From Phaeosaccion multiseriatum (Eukaryota; Ochrophyta, other classes), in NCBI GenBank assembly GCA_965112735.1, contig OZ218959.1, forward strand, positions 3,381,102 through 3,445,101: a stretch of 64,000 nucleotides of DNA, in the 5' to 3' direction. The notes beneath the pieces were generated by a model that was given only the letters and a program-made list of their open reading frames with translations, was not told where the DNA came from and searched no databases. How positions within the stretch are numbered: the first letter of the stretch is position 1; the number at the start of each line of letters is the position of its first letter. Positions 56,281 through 64,000 of the stretch are shown here, in pieces. A program made the position numbers and the translations under genes.

Positions 56281-59200
56281 TCCTCCTCCTCCTCCTCCTC
56301 CTCCTCTACCTCCTCCTCCTCCTCCTTCTCCTCCTCCTCCTCCTCCTCCTCCTCCTCCTCCTCCTCCTCCTCCTCCTCCTCCTCCTCCTCCTCCTCCTCC
56401 TCCTCCTCCTCCTCCTCCTCCTCCTCCTCCTCCTCCTCCTCCTCCTCCTCCTCCTCCTCCTCCTCCTCCTCCTCCTCCTCCTCCTCCTCCTCCTCCTCCT
56501 CCTCCTCCTCCTCCTCCTCCTCCTCCTCCTCCTCCTCCTCCTCCTCCTCCTCCTCCTCCTCCTCCTCCTCCTCCTCCTCCTCCTCCTCCTCCTCCTCCTC
56601 CTCCTCCTCCTCCTCCTCCTCCTCCTCCTCCTGGTCCTCGTCCTCCTCTAGCGATCCTTGTTCCCGTCGTCCTTCCTCCTAGCGATCCTCTCCTCCTTCG
56701 TCCTCCTCCTCCTCCTCCCCCTCCTCCTTCTCCTCCCCCTCCTTCTCCTCCTGCTCCTCCTGCTCCTCCTCCTCCTCCTCCTCCTCCTCCTCCTCCTCCC
56801 CCTCCTTCTCCTCCTCCTCCTCCTCCTCCTCCTCCTCCTCCTCCTCCTCCTCCTCCTCCTCCTCCTCCTCGTCCTCCTCCTCCTCCTTGTTCCCGTCGTC
56901 CTTCCTCTAGCGATCCATCTGCTCTTCGTCCACCTCCTCCTCCTCCCCCTCCTCCTTCTCCTCCCCCTCCTTCTCCTCCTGCTCCTCCTGCTCCACCTCC
57001 TCCACCTCCTCCACCTGCTCATTCTCCTCCTCCTCCAACTCCTCTTCCTCCTCCTCATCCTCCTCCTCCTCCTCCTACTCCTCCTGCTCCTCCTCCTCCT
57101 CCTCCTCCTCCTCCTCCTCCTCCCCCTCCTTCTCCTCCTCCTCCTCCTCCACCACCGCCTCCTCCACCTCCTCCACCTGCTCATTCTCCTCCTCCTCCAA
57201 CTCCTCTTCCTCCTCCTCATCCTCCTCCTCCTCCTCCTCCTCCTCCTCCTCCTCCTCCTCCTCCTCCTCCTCCTCCTCCTCCTCCTCCTCCTCCTCCTCC
57301 TCCTCCTCCACCACCACCGCCACTACCACCACCTCCTCCTCCTCCTCCTCCTCCTCCTCCTCATTTCCTCCTCCTCGTCCTCCTCGTCCTCCTCCTCCTC
57401 CTCCTCCCCCTTCTCCTCCTCCTCCTCCTCCTCCTCCTCCTCCTCCTCCTCCTCCTCCTCCTCCTCCTCCTCCTCCTCCTCCTCCTTCTCCTCCTCCTCC
57501 TCCTCCTCCGCCTCCTCCTCCTCCTCCTCCTCCTCTTCCTCATCCTCCTCCTCCTCCTCCTCCTCCTCCGCCTCCTCCTCCGCCTCTTCGTCCTCCTCCT
57601 CCTCCTCCTCCTCCTCCTCTGCTTCCTCCTCCTCCTCCTCCTCCTCCTCCTCCTCCTCCTCCTCCTCCTCCTCCTCCTTCTCCTCCTCCTCCTCCTCCTC
57701 CTCCTCCTCCTCCTGTCCCTCCTCCTCCTCCTGTCCCTCCTCCTCCTCCTCCTCCTCCTCCTCCTCCTCCTCCTCTCCTCCTCCTCCTCCTCCTCCTCCT
57801 CCTCCTCCTCCTCCTCCTCCTCCTCCTCATCCTCCTTTGCCTCCTCCTCCTCCTCCTCCTCCTCCTCCTTCTCCTTCTCCTCTTCCTCCTTCTCCTCCTC
57901 CTCCTCCTCCTCCTCCTCCTCCTCCTCCTCCTCCTCCTCCTCCTCCTCCTCCTCCTCCCCCTCCTCCTCCTCCTCCAACTCCCCCTCCTCCTTGTTCCCG
58001 TCGTCCTTCCTCTGGTGATCCATCTGCTCATCGTCCACCTCCTCCTCCTGCTCCTCCTCCTCCTCCTCCTCCTCCTCCTCCTCCTCCTCCTCCTCCTCCT
58101 CCTCCTCCTCCTCCTCCTCCTCTTTCTCCTCCTCCTCCTCCTCCTCCTCTTTCTCCTGCTCCTCCTCCTCCTCCTCCTCCTCGTCCTCCTCCCCCTCCTC
58201 CTCTTCCTCCTTCTCCTCCTCCTCCACCTCCTCCTCCTCCTCCTGCTCCTCCTCCTCCTCCTTGTACTCTTCTTCGTCGTCCTCCTCCTCCTCCCCCTCC
58301 TCGTCCTCCTCATCGTCCTCCTCGTCCTCCTCCTCCTCCTCCTCCGCTTCCCCCTCCCCCTCCTCCTCCTCCTCCTCCAACTCCCCCTCCTCCTTGTTCC
58401 CGTCGTCCTTCCTCTGGTGATCCATCTGCTCATCGTCCACCTCCTCCTCCGCCTCCTCCTCCTCCTCCTCCTCCTCCTCCTCCTCCTCCTCCTCCTCCTC
58501 CTCCTCCTCCTCCTCCTCCTCCTGTCCCTCCTCCACCTCCTCCCCGTCCCCCTCCTCCTCCTCCTCCTCCTCCTCCTCCTCCTCCTGCTCCTCCTCCTCC
58601 TCCTCCTGCTCCTCCTCCTCCTCCGCGTCCCCCTCCTCCTCCTCCTCCTCCTCCTGCTCCTCCTCCTCCTGCTCCTCCTCCTCCTCATCCTCGTTTGCCT
58701 CCTCCTCCTCCTCCTCCTTCTCCTTCTCCTCTTCCTCCTTCTCCCCCCCCCCCCTCCTCCTCCTCCTCCTCCTCCTCCTCCTCCTCTTCCGCCTCCCCCT
58801 CCTCCTCCGCCTCCAACTCCCCCTCCTCCTTGTTCCCGTCGTCCTTCCTCTGGTGATCCATCTGCTCATCGTCCACCTCCTCCTCCGCCTCCTCCTCCTT
58901 CTCTTTCTCCTCCTCCTCCTCCTCCTCCTCCTCCTCCTCCTCCTCGTCATCCTCCTCCTCTTTCTCCTCCTCCTCCTCCTCTTTCTCCTCCTCCTCTTTC
59001 TCCTCCTTCTCCTCCTCCTCCTCCTCCTCCTCCTCCTCCTCCTCCTCTTCCTCCTTCTCCTCCTCCTCCTCCTCCTCCTGCTCCTCCTCCTCCTCCTTGT
59101 GCTCATCGTCGTCGTCCTCCTCCTCCTCCCCCTCCTCGTCCTCCTCCTCCTCCTCCTCCTCCTCCTCCTTCTCTGCTTCCTCCTCCTCCTCCTCCCCCTC

Positions 59201-62200
59201 CTGCTCCTCCTCCTCCTCGTCGTCCTCCTCCTCCTCCTCGTCCTCCTCCTCCTCCTCGGCCTCCTCCTTCTCCTCCTCCTCTTCTTCTCCCTCTTCCTCC
59301 TCCTCCTCGGCCTCCTCCTCCTTCTCCTCCTCCTCCTCCTCCTCCTCCTCTACTTCCTCCTCCTCCTCCTCCCCCTCCTCCTCCTCCCCCTCCTCCTCCT
59401 CCTCCTCCTCCTCCTCCTCCTCCTCCTCCTCCTCTTCACCCTCCTCCTCCTCCTCCAACTCCCCCTCCTCCTTGTTCCCGTCGTCCTTCCTATGGTGATC
59501 CATCTGCTCTTCGTCCACCTCCTTCTCCGCCTCCTCCTCTTCCTCCTCCTCCTCCCCCTCCTCCTCCTCCTCTTCCTCCTCCTCCTCCTCCTCCTCCTCC
59601 TCCTCCTCCTCCTCCTCCTTCTCCTCCTCCTCCTCCTCCTTCTCCTCCTCGTCCTCCTCCTCCTCCTCCTCCTTCTTTTCCTCCTCCTCCTTCTCCTCCT
59701 CCTCCTGCTGCTGCTCCTCCTCCTCCTCCCCGTCGGGTTTCCTCTGTTGATCCATCTGCTCTTCGTCCACCCCCTCCTCTTTCTCCTTCTCCTCCTCGTC
59801 GTCGGCTTCCTCGCGTCCTCCATGTCCTCCTCCTCCTCTTTCTCCTCCTCCTCCTCCTCCTCCTCCTCCTCCTCCTCCTCCTCTTCCTCCTCGTCCTCCT
59901 CCTCCTTCTCCTCCTCTTCCGACTCCTCTTCCTCCTCCTCCTCCTCCTCCTCCTCCTCCTCCTCCTCCACCTCCCCCTCCTTCTCCTCCTGCTCCTCCTG
60001 CTCCTCCTCCTCCTCCTCCTCCTCCTCCTCCTCCCCCTCCTTCTCCTCCTCCCCCTCCTCCTCCTCCTCCTCCTCCTCCTCCTCCTCCTCCTCCTCCTCC
60101 TCCTCCTCCTCCTCCTCCTCCTCCTCCTCTTCCTCCTCGTCCTCCTCCTCCTCCTCCTCCTCTTCCGACTCCTCTTCCTCCTCCTCCTCCTCCTCCTCCT
60201 CCTCCTCCTCCTCCTCCTCCACCTCCCCCTCCTTCTCCTCCTGCTCCTCCTGCTCCTCCTCCTCCTCCTCCTCCTCCTCCTCCTCCTCCCCCTCCTTCTC
60301 CTCCTCCCCCTCCTCCTCCTCCTCCTGCTCCTCCTCCTCCTCCTCCTCCTCCTCCTCCTCGTCCTCCTCCTCCTCCTTGTTCCCGTCGTCCTTCCTCTAG
60401 CGATCCATCTGCTCTTCGTCCACCTCCTCCTCCTCCCCCTCCTCCTTCTCCTCCCCCTCCTTCTCCTCCTGCTCCTCCTGCTCCACCTCCTCCACCTCCT
60501 CCACCTGCTCATTCTCCTCCTCCTCCAACTCCTCTTCCTCCTCCTCATCCTCCTCCTCCTCCTCCTACTCCTCCTGCTCCTCCTCCTCCTCCTCCTCCTC
60601 CTCCTCCTCCTCCCCCTCCTTCTCCTCCTCCTCCTCCTCCACCACCGCCTCCTCCACCTCCTCCACCTGCTCATTCTCCTCCTCCTCCAACTCCTCTTCC
60701 TCCTCCTCATCCTCCTCCTCCTCCTCCTCCTCCTCCTCCTCCTCCTCCTCCTCCTCCTTCTCCTCCTCCTCCTCCTCCTCCTCCTCCTCCTCCTCCACCA
60801 CCACCGCCACTACCACCACCTCCTCCTCCTCCTCCCCCTCCTCCTCCTCCTCCTCCTCCTCGTCCTCCTCGTCCTCCTCCTCCTCCTCCTCCCCCTTCTC
60901 CTCCTCCTCCTCCTCCTCCTCCTCCTCCTCCTCCTCCTCCTCCTCCTCCTCCTCCTCCTCCTCCTCCTCCTCCTCCTCCTTCTCCTCCTATCTCCTCCTC
61001 CTCCGCCTCCTCCTCCTCCTCCTCCTCCTCTTCCTCATCCTCCTCCTCCTCCTCCTCCTCCTCCTCCGCCTCCTCCTCCGCCTCTTCGTCCTCCTCCTCC
61101 TCCTCCTCCTCTGCTTCCTCCTCCTCCTCCTCCTCCTCCTCCTCCTCCTCCTCCTCCTCCTCCTCCTCCTCCTCCTCCTCCTCCTCCTCCTCCTCCTCCT
61201 CCTCCTCCTCCTCCCTCCTCCTCCTCCTGTCCCTCCTCCTCCTCCTCTCCGTCCCCCTCCTCCTCCTCCTCCTCCTCCTCCTCCTCCTCCTCCTCCTCCT
61301 GCTCCTCCTCCTCCTCCTCATCCTCCTTTGCCTCCTCCTCCTCCTCCTCCTCCTCCTCCTTCTCCTTCTCCTCTTCCTCCTTCTCCTCCCCCCCCCCTCC
61401 TCCTCCTCCTCCTCCTCCTCCTCCTCCTCCTCCTCCTCCTCCTCTTCCCCCTCCCCCTCCTCCTCCTCCTCCAACTCCCCCTCCTCCTTGTTCCCGTCGT
61501 CCTTCCTCTGGTGATCCATCTGCTCATCGTCCACCTCCTCCTCCTGCTCCTCCTCCTCCTCCTCCTCCTCCTCCTCCTCCTCCTCCTCCTCCTCCTCCTC
61601 CTCCTCTTTCTCCTCCTCCTCCTCCTCCTCCTCTTTCTCCTGCTCCTCCTCCTCCTCCTCCTCCTCGTCCTCCTCCCCCTCCTCCTCTTCCTCCTTCTCC
61701 TCCTCCTCCACCTCCTCCTCCTCCTCCTGCTCCTCCTCCTCCTCCTTGTACTCTTCTTCGTCGTCCTCCTCCTCCTCCCCCTCCTCGTCCTCCTCATCGT
61801 CCTCCTCGTCCTCCTCCTCCTCCTCCTCCGCTTCCCCCTCCCCCTCCTCCTCCTCCTCCTCCAACTCCCCCTCCTCCTTGTTCCCGTCGTCCTTCCTCTG
61901 GTGATCCATCTGCTCATCGTCCACCTCCTTCTCCGCCTCCTCCTCCTCCTCCTCCTCCTCCTCCTCCTCCTCCTCCTTCTCCTCCTCCTCCTCCTCCTCC
62001 TCCTGTCCCTCCTCCACCTCCTCCCCGTCCCCCTCCTCCTCCTCCTCCTCCTCCTCCTCCTCCTCCTGCTCCTCCTCCTCCTCCGCGTCCCCCTCCTCCT
62101 CCTCCTCCTCCTCCTGCTCCTCCTCCTCCTGCTCCTCCTCCTCCTCATCCTCCTTTGCCTCCTCCTCCTCCTCCTCCTTCTCCTTCTCCTCTTCCTCCTT

Positions 62201-64000
62201 CTCCCCCCCCCCCCCTCCTCCTCCTCCTCCTCCTCCTCCTCCTCCTCCTCCTCCTCCTCCTCCTCCTCGTCCACTCCTCCTCCTCCTCCTCGTTCCCGTC
62301 ATCCTTCCTGTGGTATTCCATCTGGTCTTAGTCCACCTCCTCCTCCTCCTCCTCCTCCTCCTTCTCCTTCTCCTCCTCCTCCTCCTCCTCCTCCTCCTCC
62401 TCCTCCTCCTCGTCATCCTCCTCCTCTTTCTCCTCCTCCTCCTCCTCTTTCTCCTCCTCCTCTTTCTCCTCCTCCTCCTCCTCCTCCTCCTCCTCCTCCT
62501 CCTCCTCCTCTTCCTCCTTCTCCTCCTCCTCCTCCTCCTCCTGCTCCTCCTCCTCCTCCTTGTGCTCATCGTCGTCGTCCTCCTCCTCCTCCCCCTCCTC
62601 GTCCTCCTCCTCCTCCTCCTCCTCCTCCTCCTCCTCCTCCTTCTCTGCTTCCTCCTCCTCCTCCTCCCCCTCCTGCTCCTCCTCCTCCTCGTCGTCCTCC
62701 TCCTCCTCCTCGTCCTCCTCCTCCTCCTCGGCCTCCTCCTTCTCCTCCTCCTCTTCTTCTCCCTCTTCCTCCTCCTCCTCGGCCTCCTCCTCCTTCTCCT
62801 CCTCCTCCTCCTCCTCCTCCTCTACTTCCTCCTCCTCCTCCTCCTCCTCCTCCTCCTCCCCCTCCTCCTCCTCCTCCTCCTCCTCCTCCTCCTCCTCCTC
62901 CTCCTCCTCCTCCTCCTCCTCCTCCTCCTCCAACTCCCCCTCCTCCTTGTTCCCGTCGTCCTTCCTATGGTGATCCATCTGCTCTTCGTCCACCTCCTTC
63001 TCCGCCTCCTCCTCTTCCTCCTCCTCCTCCTCCTCCTCCTCCTCCTCCTCCTCCTCCTCCTCCTCCTCCTCCTCCTCCTCCTCCTCCTTCTCCTCCTCCT
63101 CCTCCTCCTCCTCCTCCTCCTCCTCCTCCTCCTCCTCCTCCTTCTTTTCCTCCTCCTCCTCCTCCTCCTCCTCCTGCTGCTCCTCCTCCTCCTCCTCTCC
63201 GTCGGGTTTCCTCTGTTGATCCATCTGCTCTTCGTCCACCTCCTCCTCTTCCTCCTCCTCCTCCTCGTCGTCGTCTTCCTCGCGTCCTCCATGTCCTCCT
63301 CCTCCTCCTTCTCCTCCTCCTCCTCCTCCTCTTCCTCCTCCTCCTCCTCCTCCTCCTCCTCCTCCTCCTCCTCCTCCTCCTCCTCCTCCTCCTCCTCCTC
63401 CTCCTCCGCCTCCTCCGCCCTCTCTTCCTCCTCCTCCTTCTCCTCCTCCTCGTACTCGTCCTCCTCCTCCTCTTCTTCTCTTCCTCCTCCTCCTTCTCCT
63501 CCTCCTCCTCCTCCTCCTCCTCCTCCTCCTCCTCCTCCTCCTCCTCCTCCTCCTCCTTCTCCTCTTCTTCTTCCTCTTCCTCCTCCTCCCCTTCCTCCTC
63601 CTCCTCCTCCTCCTCCTCCTCCTCTGCTTCCTACTCCTCCTCCTCCTCCTCCTCCTCCTCCTCCTTCTCCTCCTCCTCCTCCTCCTCCTTCTCCTCCTCC
63701 TCCTCCGCTTCTTCTTCTCCCTCTTCCTCCTCCTCCTCCGCCTCCTCCTCCTCCTCCTCCTCCTCCTCCTCCTCTTCTTCCTCCTCCTCCTCCTCCTCCT
63801 CCTCCTCCTCCTCCTCCTCCTCCTCCTCCTCCTCCTCCTCCTCCTCCTCCTCCTCCTCCTCCTCCTCCTCCTTCCCCCCTCCTTTGGTGATCCTCGTCCT
63901 CCAACTCCTCCTCCGCCTCCTTCCCTTGTCCTCCTCGTCGTCCTTCCTCCTTGGTGATCCATCCTCCTCCTGCTCATCCTCCTTCTCCTCCGTCCTGCTC
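49455..64000. repeat. (TCC)n/(GGA)n satellite array with conserved islands, continues beyond window
   Basis: At least 14.5 kb of TCC units run to the window end, with pyrimidines on the plus strand throughout. The longest pure tract is about 49647-50630 (roughly 330 units); others lie at about 50881-51453 and 54361-54876. The array is interrupted by about 25 copies of a ~45-base island around TTCCCGTCGTCCTTCCTCTG, GATCCATCTGCTC and TTCGTCCACC. A second island type (AATTTCCACC...CGACCTGCTCATTC) is seen near 50832, 51860 and 55250. Island variants recur in the same order with offsets near 3.35 kb (52282/52678 to 55629/56029) and near 3.48-3.50 kb (56887, 57992, 58393, 59472 to 60377, 61488, 61878, 62947). 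This points to large tandem duplications inside the array. Long open frames follow trivially from the unit and are not annotated as genes. Confidence 0.95.

Overview
The window is nuclear DNA of a eukaryote with compact, intron-rich genes. Most introns are GT-AG and roughly 50-250 bases long. Two predicted proteins start with a signal peptide whose cleavage site is followed directly by phenylalanine (VHG|F and AAA|F). In algae with a red-derived secondary plastid, such as stramenopiles, this is the start of a bipartite plastid-targeting leader, so a stramenopile-type alga is the best guess; the species is not recognised. Homologues of MORN3 and WDR54 hint that the organism makes flagella. I built the gene models by joining exons at visible splice sites and checking reading phase. 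No transcript data were available.

From 1 to about 49.1 kb the window is gene-dense, and in most of it neighbours alternate in direction (head-to-head pairs with 180-365 base spacers, tail-to-tail pairs with 46-155 base spacers). In order: a 5'-truncated myotubularin phosphatase (+); Golgi CASP (-); a plastid-targeted coiled-coil protein (+); a degenerate receiver-like protein (-); a basic hypothetical protein (+); a NUDT5-like Nudix hydrolase with a C-terminal membrane tail (-); a MORN3-like/EF-hand protein (+); a PDK1-type kinase fused to a CPPED1-type phosphatase (-); WDR54 (+); autophagy protein ATG2 (-); TFIIIC subunit GTF3C5/Tfc1 (+); a small plastid-targeted membrane protein (-); a type II membrane glycosyltransferase (+); a cyclic-nucleotide-binding/carrier-like protein (+); an inositol-2-dehydrogenase-like oxidoreductase (-); PKA catalytic subunit (+); a beta-propeller-like/PHD-finger gene with an unresolved reading frame (+); an organellar RimM (+); and a 1768-residue WW/IQ/ankyrin protein (-).

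From about 49.45 kb to the end, the window is a 14.5-kb (TCC)n/(GGA)n satellite. It is broken by conserved islands of about 45 bases and shows a higher-order period near 3.35-3.5 kb. The long open frames across it follow from the trinucleotide repeat and are not called as genes.

Several genes share a signalling and membrane theme: myotubularin (PI3P turnover), PDK1-CPPED1 and PKA (AGC kinases), ATG2 (autophagic lipid transfer), inositol dehydrogenase, and a cyclic-nucleotide-binding carrier. The most notable single observation is the in-frame union of a PDK1-like kinase with a CPPED1-like phosphatase. In animals these two families act in opposite directions on the same kinase, AKT.
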